A stretch of DNA of 64,000 nucleotides from CAIYZT01 sp947461435 (GTDB taxonomy: Bacteria; Pseudomonadota; Alphaproteobacteria; Rhodobacterales; Rhodobacteraceae). Below the pieces are notes generated by a model. The model was not told the origin of the DNA and searched no databases. It was given only the letters and a program-made list of their open reading frames with translations. Location of the stretch: NCBI GenBank assembly GCA_965284435.1, contig OZ260083.1:2914001-2978000 (forward strand), read 5' to 3'. A program made the translations under genes and the position numbers. Positions 41,557-50,314 of the stretch are shown piece by piece (the stretch's first letter is position 1; each line of letters begins with the position of its first letter).

Positions 41557-43236
41557 ATGGCCGACGCAGCCATCCATGGCCACGACCATGACACTCGTGG
41601 GTTCTTTACCCGCTGGTTCATGTCAACAAACCATAAGGACATCGGTATTTTGTACCTCTTCGTATCAGGCCTCGTTGGCCTGATATCGGTGACGTTCACG
41701 GTCTACATGCGACTGGAACTGATGGAGCCGGGTGTTCAGTACATGTGCCAAGAGGGTGCACGTTTTATTGCTGATTCATCTGCCACCTGCACACCAAACG
41801 GTCATCTTTGGAATGTGTTGATCACCTATCATGGCGTTCTGATGATGTTCTTTGTCGTTATCCCCGGTCTTTTCGGCGGGTTCGGCAACTACTTCATGCC
41901 GTTGCAAATCGGCGCACCGGACATGGCATTTCCGCGGATGAACAACCTGTCCTTCTGGATGTTCGTCGCCGGGGTTTCGCTGGGCGTCGCCTCAATGCTG
42001 GCACCGGGCGGCGGCGGTGATCTTGGGTCGGGCGCGGGCGTTGGCTGGGTCTTGTACCCGCCGCTGACCACGACCGCCGAAGGCGGTTATGCCATGGATC
42101 TTGCGATTTTCGCGGTTCACTTGTCCGGCGCATCGTCGATCTTGGGCGCGATCAACATGATCACGACCTTCTTGAACATGCGCACCCCGGGCATGACAAT
42201 GCACAAGGTGCCGCTGTTTGGCTGGTCAATCTTTGTAACCGCATGGTTGATCTTGCTGGCGCTTCCTGTGCTGGCGGGCGCGATCACAATGTTGCTGACA
42301 GACCGCAACTTCGGGACCACCTTCTTCACCCCTTCGGGCGGCGGTGATCCGATCCTTTATCAGCACATCTTGTGGTTCTTTGGCCACCCGGAAGTTTACA
42401 TCATCGTCATACCGGCCTTCGGGATCATTTCGCAGGTCATTTCGACCTTCTCGAAAAAGCCGATCTTTGGCTACCTGCCGATGGTCTATGCCATGGTGGC
42501 AATTGGTGTGCTGGGCTTTGTCGTCTGGGCGCACCACATGTACACGGTTGGCTTGTCGCTGACTCAGCAATCGTACTTCATGCTCGCAACAATGGTCATC
42601 GCGGTGCCAACTGGCATCAAGGTGTTCTCGTGGATTGCGACCATGTGGGGCGGTTCGATCGAATTCAAGACACCCATGCTTTGGGCGATGGGGTTCTTGT
42701 TCCTGTTCACCGTTGGCGGCGTGACGGGTATCGTCTTGTCGCAAGCCCCAGTCGACCGCGCTTATCACGATACCTACTACGTGGTCGCGCACTTTCACTA
42801 TGTGATGTCGCTGGGTGCCGTATTTGGCATCTTTGCTGGGGTCTATTTCTGGATCGGCAAAATGTCGGGCCGTCAATATCCTGAATGGGCCGGAAAGGTG
42901 CATTTCTGGGCAATGTTCATTGGCGCAAACCTGACATTTTTCCCCCAGCACTTCCTGGGCCGTCAGGGCATGCCTCGCCGATACATCGACTACCCAGAAG
43001 CGTTTGCCTACTGGAACTGGTTCTCATCGATGGGCGCGTTCTTGTCCTTCGCCTCGTTCCTGTTCTTTATCGGCATCGTTTTCTACACCCTGTTCTTCGG
43101 CAAAAAGATCACCGAGAACAACTACTGGAACGAGTATGCCGATACGTTGGAATGGTCCCTGCCCTGCCCGCCGCCCGAACATACCTTCGAGCAGCTGCCA
43201 AAGCAGTCTGACTGGGATCATAGCCGCGCCCACTAA
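41557..43236 (+). CDS. ctaD: Cytochrome c oxidase subunit I (aa3 type)
   Basis: 559 residues with twelve membrane helices. Copper-B and heme ligands are visible: HGVLMMFFVVIPGLFGGFGN, GHPEVYIIVIPAFGIIS (His-Tyr pair), WAHHMYTVGL and VVAHFHYVMSLGAVFGIFAG. The family start STNHKDIGILYLF is present. It is the catalytic subunit of the terminal oxidase that reduces oxygen and pumps protons. It stands apart from subunit II/III genes, as in Rhodobacter. The FNR box upstream suggests oxygen control, and a strong terminator follows the gene. Confidence 0.97.
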   Translation: MADAAIHGHDHDTRGFFTRWFMSTNHKDIGILYLFVSGLVGLISVTFTVYMRLELMEPGVQYMCQEGARFIADSSATCTPNGHLWNVLITYHGVLMMFFVVIPGLFGGFGNYFMPLQIGAPDMAFPRMNNLSFWMFVAGVSLGVASMLAPGGGGDLGSGAGVGWVLYPPLTTTAEGGYAMDLAIFAVHLSGASSILGAINMITTFLNMRTPGMTMHKVPLFGWSIFVTAWLILLALPVLAGAITMLLTDRNFGTTFFTPSGGGDPILYQHILWFFGHPEVYIIVIPAFGIISQVISTFSKKPIFGYLPMVYAMVAIGVLGFVVWAHHMYTVGLSLTQQSYFMLATMVIAVPTGIKVFSWIATMWGGSIEFKTPMLWAMGFLFLFTVGGVTGIVLSQAPVDRAYHDTYYVVAHFHYVMSLGAVFGIFAGVYFWIGKMSGRQYPEWAGKVHFWAMFIGANLTFFPQHFLGRQGMPRRYIDYPEAFAYWNWFSSMGAFLSFASFLFFIGIVFYTLFFGKKITENNYWNEYADTLEWSLPCPPPEHTFEQLPKQSDWDHSRAH

Positions 43237-43252
43237 CTGGCTGAAGGATTTG

Positions 43253-43287
43253 AAGGCCCCGAGCGATCCTCGGGGCCTTTTGTTTTT
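43253..43287 (+). terminator. Intrinsic terminator of ctaD
   Basis: AAGGCCCCGAG (43253-43263) pairs with CTCGGGGCCTT (43269-43279) in an 11-bp perfect stem with loop CGATC, followed by TTTTGTTTTT. It begins 17 bp after the ctaD stop. Confidence 0.92.
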
Positions 43288-43360
43288 CGTTTCGCGCACG
43301 ACTTGGTGTCTTACAGGGCTCCGACCTTGAATCGTTGTCAGTCTAAGCTGGTGGATTAGC

Positions 43361-43846
43361 ATGCCCTATCATTGGCTCCCCCCAACGCCGGACGGCGTCA
43401 TTGAACTGCGGTTGTGGCCGCATCGGTCGCTTTCGCGGCGCGGATTTGTGTTATTTATTGGGGCCACATCTGTCTTGACCGCCATCCCCTTGGTGGGACT
43501 GATCGGACAGAAGGTCTTGTGGGGCATCCTGCCTTTTTTGGTGATTGCCGTTTCTGGCATATGGTTTGCCCTGCGTAAGTCAGAGCGTGATCTCGACATT
43601 CTCGAGGTTCTGAAAATCAGCGATACCAACGCCGTCCTCATTCGCACAGGCCCCCACGGCCGCGTGCAAACCTGGGAGGCGAATGTGCACTGGGTTTTGA
43701 CCGTTCTACACCCGACGGGAGGGCCGGTGTTGCAATACTTGACCCTGCGCGGCGGCCCGCGCGAAGTCGAGTTGGGTTCATTTCTGACACCGATGGAAAG
43801 GCAGGCACTAAGCTCAGACCTGCAGCGCTACCTTCGTAAACGATAG
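43361..43846 (+). CDS. DUF2244 integral membrane protein
   Basis: 161 residues. Two adjacent membrane helices (GFVLFIGATSVLTAIPLVGL and ILPFLVIAVSGIWFAL, about residues 28-66) are followed by a soluble C-terminal part (WEANVHWVLTVL, LQYLTLRGGPREVELGSFLT). It matches the DUF2244 family by layout. Family members are often encoded near cytochrome oxidase genes in alphaproteobacteria, as here, but the function is unknown. It converges on the yqeY gene. Confidence 0.8.
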   Translation: MPYHWLPPTPDGVIELRLWPHRSLSRRGFVLFIGATSVLTAIPLVGLIGQKVLWGILPFLVIAVSGIWFALRKSERDLDILEVLKISDTNAVLIRTGPHGRVQTWEANVHWVLTVLHPTGGPVLQYLTLRGGPREVELGSFLTPMERQALSSDLQRYLRKR

Positions 43847-43863
43847 ACGAAGTCGATGGAACC

Positions 43864-44322
43864 TTAGGCCAGACGTGCCTTGATCAGCGCCCCAACAGCA
43901 CCAAAATCCATCTGCCCCGCAAATTTACCCTTCAAGACGCCCATGACTTTGCCCATATCCTTGACCGAGGTCGCCCCCACCTCGGAAATCGCGGCCACCA
44001 CAGCATTCTCGACCTCGCCCGCATCAAGTTGCTTGGGCAAGAACTCCTCGATCACTTTAACTTCGTTTAGTTCCTTGTCGGCCAACTCTTGTCGGCCACC
44101 TTGTATGTAGACCTTCGACGCATCCTGACGCTGTTTGATCATCTTGCCAAACAGCCCCATAAGATCTGCATCTGCAACCGGCCCATCGTTGCCTTCGCCG
44201 CGTGCTGCGATATCGCGATCTTTGATCGCTGACGACATCATGCGCAGCGTGCTCAATCGCTCTGCCTCGCGCGCCTTCATGGCGTCTTTTGTGGCACTCA
44301 TCAGCTTGTCCCGGATCGACAT
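43864..44322 (-). CDS. GatB/YqeY domain protein
   Basis: 152 residues from the ATG at 44320-44322 with GGAGG 7 bases upstream. It is an all-helical YqeY domain: MSIRDKLMSATKDAMKAREA, LRMMSSAIKDRDIAARG, MIKQRQDASKVYIQGGR and DMGKVMGVLKGKFAGQMDFG. It resembles the C-terminal tRNA-binding tail of GatB but stands alone. The family is thought to bind tRNA or act in amidotransferase-related steps; its job is not settled. It is divergent from carA, with a 173-bp gap. Confidence 0.88.
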   Translation of the reverse strand: MSIRDKLMSATKDAMKAREAERLSTLRMMSSAIKDRDIAARGEGNDGPVADADLMGLFGKMIKQRQDASKVYIQGGRQELADKELNEVKVIEEFLPKQLDAGEVENAVVAAISEVGATSVKDMGKVMGVLKGKFAGQMDFGAVGALIKARLA

Positions 44323-44495
44323 ACAGGCCTCCTTTTCGGTCTTGTGCGACCATAGACCGAAGTCGCGCATAATTCAACCATGACTGGAAATATCAACTTG
44401 TTGATATCATTGATTATTCCTTTTCCAAACAGGGCCTTGACCCCAGCTTCCCCTACCCGTAGTTTCCGGCAAATTTGCCGAAATGGAGTCGACCC

Positions 44496-45650
44496 ATGCC
44501 CGCACAGGACAAGCCTACCGCCTGCCTCGTTCTGGCTGATGGTTCGATATTTTACGGAAAGGGCTTCGGGGCGACGGGTGTAACGGTGGCGGAGTTGGTG
44601 TTCAACACCGCCATGACCGGATATCAGGAAATATTGACCGATCCCTCCTATGCCGGTCAGGTGGTAACCTTCACGTTTCCCCATATCGGTAACACGGGTA
44701 TCACCGCCGAAGACGACGAAACCGCAACCCCTGCGGCAGCTGGGATGGTCGTGAAATGGGATCCGACGGAGCCATCAAACTGGCGATCAACAGGTGAATT
44801 GACGGCCTGGCTCAAAAAGATTGGCCGCATCGGGATTGGCGGTATCGATACGCGCCGTTTGACCCGCGCCATCCGGCAACAAGGTGCGCCGCATGTAACC
44901 ATCGCTCATGATCCCTCCGGCAAATTTGATATTGAAAAGCTCGTGGGTCAAGCCCGTGCTTGGAAAGGTCTAATCGGGTTGGATCTGGCAAAGGATGTAA
45001 CCTGCGCCCAAAGCTATACCTGGAATGAAATGCGCTGGGCGTGGCCAGAGGGTTATACAAAGCGCGCAGCGGGCGGTTTCAAAGTTGTTGCGGTAGATTT
45101 TGGTGCCAAGCGAAACATTTTGCGGTGCCTTGCTTCGGTCGGATGTGATGTTACCGTGCTGCCGGCAAACGCCACTGCCGAAGATGTTTTGGCCCACGAG
45201 CCAGACGGCGTCTTTCTATCAAATGGCCCCGGCGATCCGGCCGCAACTGGCGTTTACGCGGTTCCGATGATTCAAGGTGTCCTAAAGGCAGATCTGCCGC
45301 TTTTCGGAATTTGTCTTGGCCATCAGATGCTTGCCTTGGCGCTAGGCGCAAAGACCATAAAGATGAACCATGGACATCATGGCGCGAACCACCCTGTCAA
45401 GGACGTGACCACTGGCAAGGTGGAAATCACCTCGATGAACCACGGGTTCACGGTCGACAGCCAAACCCTGCCAAAGGGCGTTTCGGAAACCCATATTTCC
45501 TTGTTTGACGGATCGAACTGCGGCATCGCCGTTGACGGAAAGCCAATCTTCTCGGTTCAGTACCACCCAGAGGCGAGCCCTGGGCCGCAGGACAGTTTTT
45601 ACTTGTTCGAGCGATTTGCAACAGCCATGAAAGCACGACAGCCGGCCTAA
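44496..45650 (+). CDS. carA: Carbamoyl-phosphate synthase small (glutaminase) subunit
   Basis: 384 residues from the ATG at 44496 with GGAG upstream; a TTG at 44475 is less likely. The N-terminal CarA domain (TACLVLADGSIFYGKGFGAT, FNTAMTGYQEILTDPSYAGQ) is followed by a class I glutamine amidotransferase domain with nucleophile cysteine in LFGICLGHQMLAL and catalytic His in SVQYHPEASPGP. It releases ammonia from glutamine for carbamoyl phosphate, which feeds arginine and pyrimidine synthesis. carB is not adjacent. The following 89-bp gap carries a CtrA box. Confidence 0.95.
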   Translation: MPAQDKPTACLVLADGSIFYGKGFGATGVTVAELVFNTAMTGYQEILTDPSYAGQVVTFTFPHIGNTGITAEDDETATPAAAGMVVKWDPTEPSNWRSTGELTAWLKKIGRIGIGGIDTRRLTRAIRQQGAPHVTIAHDPSGKFDIEKLVGQARAWKGLIGLDLAKDVTCAQSYTWNEMRWAWPEGYTKRAAGGFKVVAVDFGAKRNILRCLASVGCDVTVLPANATAEDVLAHEPDGVFLSNGPGDPAATGVYAVPMIQGVLKADLPLFGICLGHQMLALALGAKTIKMNHGHHGANHPVKDVTTGKVEITSMNHGFTVDSQTLPKGVSETHISLFDGSNCGIAVDGKPIFSVQYHPEASPGPQDSFYLFERFATAMKARQPA

Positions 45651-45671
45651 ATTTGTCTCGAGCAGGATAAA

Positions 45672-45687
45672 TTAACCAACCGTTAAC
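45672..45687 (+). promoter_or_regulatory. Perfect CtrA box upstream of the family 2 glycosyltransferase
   Basis: TTAA (45672-45675), 7-base spacer, TTAAC (45683-45687) is a full match to the CtrA full-site consensus TTAA-N7-TTAAC. It lies 53 bp before the preferred ATG at 45740, where CtrA would overlap a -35 element. If the ATG at 45710 were used, the leader would be only 23 bp, one reason to prefer 45740. Confidence 0.7.
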
Positions 45688-45739
45688 GAACTGAACGCAA
45701 TTTGTTCCCATGGATTGGTCCACCGGGAATGTTGTCGCC

Positions 45740-47665
45740 ATGAACCTCTCGTTTGAACGAAGCATGGCTACGGGCAACCGCAGAACCGCGCGAGATTCAC
45801 CGAAACCGGCGGTAGAGGTTCAATGGCCCTCCACTTTGGACCTTTTGCTTTGTTTGACCAAGTTGGGTTATTTGGACCATGCTGGCCTTTTGACTGCCCT
45901 TGAAGACAAGTCCGCTTCGCAAGTTCGCATCGCTGATGTGCTTCTATCTCGCGGGCTGATTGACAGATCAGATCTTTACGCGGGAATGGGTCAATTGTGG
46001 TCCCTGTCCGTGATTGACCCGACGCAATACCCTGCGGATCCGCGGGTGCTGGACATGCTTGGTGCCGAAGAATGCCTTAAGACAGGTCTTTTGCCGTGGC
46101 GAAACCTTGGCGGAACAACGCTTATCCTGACATCCTACCCCGAAGAGCGGGCACGCCATATCGATAAGCTAACCCAGATCTTCGGACCTGTCGCTTTTGG
46201 TTTATGCCCCTACTCGCAACTTGAAACCGCGGTGTTGTTGATGCGGGGCAACACACTGGCAAAAGAAGCCGAGACCAAGGTTGTCGCAGATCGGAGCTGC
46301 CGGGGTTGGCCTAATCAGGAAGGCAAGTACCTTAGTGGCGGGCTGGTTTTTCTTGCCGTGCTTGCTATTTTTTTTCCCAGTCACATGTACTTTGCAGCAC
46401 TAATCCTTGGCGTAACTGGCTTGGTCCCAGTGATCGGTCTCAAATTGCTTGCCTTGGCTTCTAGCTTGCTTGCCCACCGCGTGGAGCCGGCGCCCGTTCC
46501 GCAGATCGCGCGCCTTCCTACTGTTTCGATAATCGTGGCACTTTATCATGAAAGTCATATTGCCACGAGGCTGATCCGAAGGCTGGCCCGACTGGACTAT
46601 CCGCGTGATCTGCTGGATGTGATCTTGGCCGTCGAAATGGACGATCACATCACCCGAAACGCACTGACACAAACCGAACTCCCGTCGTGGATGAGAGTGG
46701 CCATTGTGCCGCGGGGCAAGGTCAAAACAAAGCCGCGTGCGCTCAACTTCGCGCTTAACATGTGCCGGGGGTCGATTGTCGGGGTCTATGATGCAGAAGA
46801 CGCCCCCGAGGCAGATCAAATCAGAAAAGTGGTTCAAAGGTTCCACGAGCGTGGGCCCAAAGTAGCGTGTCTGCAAGGGGTTCTGGATTTCTATAACCCA
46901 ACTGCCAATTGGTTGGCGCGCTGTTTTACACTGGAATATGGCGGCTGGTTTCGCGTCATCCTCCCGGGGCTTGATCGGTTGGGCCTGCCCATTCCACTCG
47001 GTGGTACCACTTTGTTTTTCCGGCGCAACGTGTTGCAGGAATTGGGTGGCTGGGATGCCCACAATGTAACCGAGGACGCAGATCTTGGGATCCGTTTGGC
47101 CCAGGATGGATATCGCACAGAACTGATTCAAACCACGACTTACGAAGAGGCTAATTGTCGAGTGGTGCCATGGGTAAAGCAGCGGTCTCGTTGGATAAAA
47201 GGCTACATGATGACCTACGTCGTCCACATGAGGCACCCGCGTCAAACGCTTGCAAACTTGGGAATTCGGGGATTTCTGGCGTTTCAGACCCTGTTTTTGG
47301 GCAGTTTGGTTCAAACGTTTCTGTCACCAATCCTGCTTAGTCTGCTGGTTGTTCAATACATTACACAGATTGGCCAGACGACACCCATTTTGACAAGCAT
47401 AAGTGCTGTCGTGCTTCCTTTGGCCATCCTCTCGGAACTGACGGGCATGGCCATTTTGGCCATAGGGTTGAAACGGTCCGGCCAGCCGATCAGTTTTGGG
47501 TGGATTCCGACCCTCTCGCTTTATTTCCCGATGGCGGCGGCTGCCGCATACAAGGCCCTTTGGGAAGCCGTTATGCATCCATTCTATTGGGACAAGACGA
47601 GCCATGGGCATCTTTCAGGTGCCGCATTTAAACCCAAAGCCCCTGTCCGTTTCAAACGAGCCTAA
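45740..47665 (+). CDS. Membrane family 2 glycosyltransferase with MshEN-like N-terminal domain
   Basis: 641 residues from 45740 (651 from 45710). The N-terminal ~150 residues resemble GspE/MshE N-domains (VRIADVLLSRGLIDRSDLYA, LPWRNLGGTTLILTSYPEER). A membrane pair follows (GLVFLAVLAIFFPSHMYFAA). The GT2 catalytic domain has VSIIVALYHESHIATRLIRR, VYDAEDAPEADQI, NVTEDADLGIRLAQDGYRTE and QRSRWIKGYM (D, DxD, ED and QxxRW equivalents). Multiple C-terminal helices follow. It probably synthesises and extrudes a beta-linked polysaccharide. A CtrA box upstream suggests cell-cycle control, and the N-domain could sense cyclic-di-GMP. The product is unknown. Confidence 0.83.
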   Translation: MNLSFERSMATGNRRTARDSPKPAVEVQWPSTLDLLLCLTKLGYLDHAGLLTALEDKSASQVRIADVLLSRGLIDRSDLYAGMGQLWSLSVIDPTQYPADPRVLDMLGAEECLKTGLLPWRNLGGTTLILTSYPEERARHIDKLTQIFGPVAFGLCPYSQLETAVLLMRGNTLAKEAETKVVADRSCRGWPNQEGKYLSGGLVFLAVLAIFFPSHMYFAALILGVTGLVPVIGLKLLALASSLLAHRVEPAPVPQIARLPTVSIIVALYHESHIATRLIRRLARLDYPRDLLDVILAVEMDDHITRNALTQTELPSWMRVAIVPRGKVKTKPRALNFALNMCRGSIVGVYDAEDAPEADQIRKVVQRFHERGPKVACLQGVLDFYNPTANWLARCFTLEYGGWFRVILPGLDRLGLPIPLGGTTLFFRRNVLQELGGWDAHNVTEDADLGIRLAQDGYRTELIQTTTYEEANCRVVPWVKQRSRWIKGYMMTYVVHMRHPRQTLANLGIRGFLAFQTLFLGSLVQTFLSPILLSLLVVQYITQIGQTTPILTSISAVVLPLAILSELTGMAILAIGLKRSGQPISFGWIPTLSLYFPMAAAAAYKALWEAVMHPFYWDKTSHGHLSGAAFKPKAPVRFKRA

Positions 47666-48297
47666 CGTGTTTTCAACTCGCCTGCATCCACGCGCAGGCG
47701 CGTCTCATAGGCCTTTGAAATGTGGGATTTCAGCGCCGCAAAGGCGGCATCCCCGTCACCCGTTTCAATGGCCCTAACTATTTGGTCATGTTCGGCCAAT
47801 GCAACTTCGTCGCGGCCCTCCGCGGCAAACGAGGTAGTGGCCATCAAGGCCATGGCGCGGTGAACGAGGTCAAGCTGCTGCACCAAAAATCTGTTATGAC
47901 TTGCCAGATGGATCAGCTTGTGGAACCGCTTGTTTGCGCGGCTTAAAGCACGCGGATCGCCGCCCAGAAGTTTGCGGTCATCATCAACCATCGCGCGTAA
48001 AACGCGAACCTCTTCTTCCGTCGCGTGGCGTGCGGCAAGTCGGGCGGCCAACCCTTCCAACTCACTGCGCACGGTATACAATTCGGCCAATTGATTGTGA
48101 TCAAGTGATGCCACGATCAGGCTGCGGCCATCGCGGGTCAGCATGCCTTGAGTTTCCAATCGTTGCAAAGCTTCACGCACGGGTGTGCGCGATACGCCAA
48201 GCCGTTCGGCCAATTCCGATTCCACGAGACGAGAGCCAGGATTGTAGTCTCCCCGTTCTATGGAGTCCAAAATAAGCGTGTAGGCGTCTTTTTGCAT
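47662..48297 (-). CDS. GntR-family regulator, FCD (FadR) subgroup
   Basis: 211 residues. It has an N-terminal winged helix (ILDSIERGDYNPGSRLVESE, LAERLGVSRTPVREALQRLE) and a C-terminal all-helical FCD domain (ELYTVRSELEGLAARLAARH, FHKLIHLASHNRFLVQQLDLV, EHDQIVRAIETGDGDAAFAALKSH). FCD regulators bind carboxylate-type ligands with a metal held by conserved Asp/His, of which H in FHKLIH and H in EHDQIV are visible. It is convergent with the glycosyltransferase gene (4-bp overlap) and divergent from the nucleotidase gene. The target genes and ligand are unknown. Confidence 0.85.
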   Translation of the reverse strand: MQKDAYTLILDSIERGDYNPGSRLVESELAERLGVSRTPVREALQRLETQGMLTRDGRSLIVASLDHNQLAELYTVRSELEGLAARLAARHATEEEVRVLRAMVDDDRKLLGGDPRALSRANKRFHKLIHLASHNRFLVQQLDLVHRAMALMATTSFAAEGRDEVALAEHDQIVRAIETGDGDAAFAALKSHISKAYETRLRVDAGELKTR

Positions 48298-48396
48298 GCG
48301 ATGTCTTCCTTTGTCCGTCGGAACACGACACTATCGGCTTTCTGATCGCGTTCAACCCAAACAAGGCCCAATGCGCCTCGAAAGCCTAGCCAAGCC

Positions 48397-49041
48397 ATGG
48401 CCAAACCGTACTTTCAGCATGTCAAAACCTGGATTTTTGACTTGGACAACACTCTTTATCCACCGCGATATCGACTATTTGACCAGATCGAGGTTCGCAT
48501 GACGGCGTGGGTCATGAAAACGCTCAACGTTTCGCAGGATCACGCAAATCACTTACGTCAAAAGTACTGGGAAACCTACGGCACAACACTCGCCGGATTG
48601 ATGCGCGAACATGATATGGATCCCGTTCCCTACCTTGATGATGTGCATGATATTGATTTTACGGTCCTTCCGACTGATCCAGAACTGGCGGCCGCAATCG
48701 CTGCCCTGCCCGGCAGACGGATAATCTATACAAATGCGTGCGAGCCATATGCACGCCGGGTTCTGGCTGCTCGCGGACTGTCGGGCCTGTTTGATGCAGT
48801 CTATGGCGTTGAGCATGCGGATTTTCTGCCGAAGCCGGAAAGAGCGGCCTTTGAACGGATCTTTGCACGAGACGGACTTGACCCTACATCGGCGGCCATG
48901 TTCGAAGATGACCCGCGCAATCTTGCCGCGCCCCACGCCATGGGCCTTCGCACGGTTCTTGTTGCGCCCGATCTGCATGTCGCGGACCACATCCATCATC
49001 ATACGGATGATCTGACAGCATTCTTGACCCAATTGACGTGA
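48397..49041 (+). CDS. Pyrimidine 5'-nucleotidase-type HAD phosphatase
   Basis: 214 residues. HAD motif I WIFDLDNTLYPP (both Asp present), motif II IIYTNACEPYARRVL, motif III around FLPKPERAAFERIF, and motif IV AMFEDDPRNLAAPHAMG. The DNTLY start and length match yeast Sdt1-like and bacterial pyrimidine 5'-nucleotidases. It probably dephosphorylates pyrimidine nucleotides or their damaged forms in the cytoplasm. The ATG has no strong ribosome site but begins the conserved sequence exactly. It is 71 bp upstream of the Coq6-type gene. Confidence 0.85.
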   Translation: MAKPYFQHVKTWIFDLDNTLYPPRYRLFDQIEVRMTAWVMKTLNVSQDHANHLRQKYWETYGTTLAGLMREHDMDPVPYLDDVHDIDFTVLPTDPELAAAIAALPGRRIIYTNACEPYARRVLAARGLSGLFDAVYGVEHADFLPKPERAAFERIFARDGLDPTSAAMFEDDPRNLAAPHAMGLRTVLVAPDLHVADHIHHHTDDLTAFLTQLT

Positions 49042-49111
49042 AACCACGGCGCGATTTGTCGCTTGGACTTTTGAACGCGCGGCCCCTATCTGGGGATCAA
49101 AGGAGAGCAAC

Positions 49112-50311
49112 ATGAAACGTCGCACAACAGATGTTCTGGTCTCTGGCGGTGGCGTGGCTGGATTAACCGCTGCGGCGGCATTTGGTGCGGCCGGCTTTTC
49201 TGTAATTTGCGTTGATCCCGCCGCCCCCATAACCAACCGCGAAGAGCACGGCGCCGATCTGCGCAGCACGGCTTTTTTGCAGCCCTCTGTTCCTGTTTTG
49301 CGCGCTGCCGGGCTATGGAAGCGGCTTGAGCCGTTTGCTGCACCATTGCAAGTCATGCGGATCATCGACGCTGGAGGGCCCAAACCCGAACCGCGTCTTG
49401 TGAAAGATTTCAACGCCTCTGACATTTCGGATCAGCCCTTTGGTTGGAACCTTCCCAATTGGCTTTTGCGGCGTGAAATGGTTGCCGCCCTTGCAGACCT
49501 TCCCAATGTTGACTTTCGGCCCGGCATTTCCACCCTTGGTCTGACAACGCGTGACACCGAAGCATTGGTCACGCTTTCAGATGGAAGCCGCGTCTCAGCG
49601 CGTTTGGTCATCGCGGCCGATGGCCGCGGATCTTTGATCCGCGAGGCCGCGGGAATAAGCGTTACGACGACGCGATATGGCCAAAAGGCGCTTGCCTTTG
49701 CTGTCACACACCCGATTCCGCATCAAAATGTTTCGACTGAAATTCATCGGTCAGGCGGACCATTCACCCTTGTCCCTCTGCCCGACCATTTGGGAAGCCC
49801 GTCCTCAGCCATTGTCTGGATGGAGTCGGGGCCAGAAATCGCGCGCCTTGCCGCGCTTGATCAAAGTGAGTTTGAGGACGAAATCGCAATTCGGTCGTGC
49901 GGGATTTTGGGACCTTTGACACTTGCGTCGCGGCGCACGGTTTGGCCGATTATCAGCCAATTGGCCACGCGCATGGCCGCAGAGCGTGTGGCCTTGATGG
50001 CAGAAGCCTCACACGTGGTCCCCCCTATTGGGGCACAAGGATTGAACATGTCCTTGGCCGATCTGGCAAAACTTATTGAATTGGCAAAGGCCTCGCCGAA
50101 CGATTTGGGCAGCCGATCGATGCTTGCGGCCTATCACGACGCCCGCCATCTGGACATTTCAACCCGCCTTCGGGGCATAGACGCGCTAAACCGCGCGTCT
50201 ATGCTGGGCGAACCAATGATGCGCGATTTGCGGGCTGCAGCCTTGAACGCGCTTTACGCGCTATCCCCGGTTCGCAAAACACTGATGAAGGTGGGGCTAG
50301 GGTTGCGCTGA
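49112..50311 (+). CDS. FAD-dependent ubiquinone-biosynthesis-type hydroxylase (UbiH/Coq6 family)
   Basis: 399 residues from an ATG with AAAGGAG upstream. It is a class A flavoprotein monooxygenase: VSGGGVAGLTAAAAFGAAGFSVICVD (FAD motif; about residues 8-33), LVIAADGRGSLIREAAG (DG motif) and PPIGAQGLNMSLADLAKL (second FAD motif). It likely hydroxylates the ring of a ubiquinone precursor. Paralogues differ in ring position, and this one cannot be assigned. It is convergent with the class V aminotransferase gene 3 bp away. Confidence 0.87.
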   Translation: MKRRTTDVLVSGGGVAGLTAAAAFGAAGFSVICVDPAAPITNREEHGADLRSTAFLQPSVPVLRAAGLWKRLEPFAAPLQVMRIIDAGGPKPEPRLVKDFNASDISDQPFGWNLPNWLLRREMVAALADLPNVDFRPGISTLGLTTRDTEALVTLSDGSRVSARLVIAADGRGSLIREAAGISVTTTRYGQKALAFAVTHPIPHQNVSTEIHRSGGPFTLVPLPDHLGSPSSAIVWMESGPEIARLAALDQSEFEDEIAIRSCGILGPLTLASRRTVWPIISQLATRMAAERVALMAEASHVVPPIGAQGLNMSLADLAKLIELAKASPNDLGSRSMLAAYHDARHLDISTRLRGIDALNRASMLGEPMMRDLRAAALNALYALSPVRKTLMKVGLGLR

Positions 50312-50314
50312 CCC

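Noticed and set aside
41256..41591. A 111-codon rightward frame overlapping the ctaD start
   Set aside because: It covers the FNR box and the start of ctaD in another frame, shows no family pattern and lacks a ribosome site.
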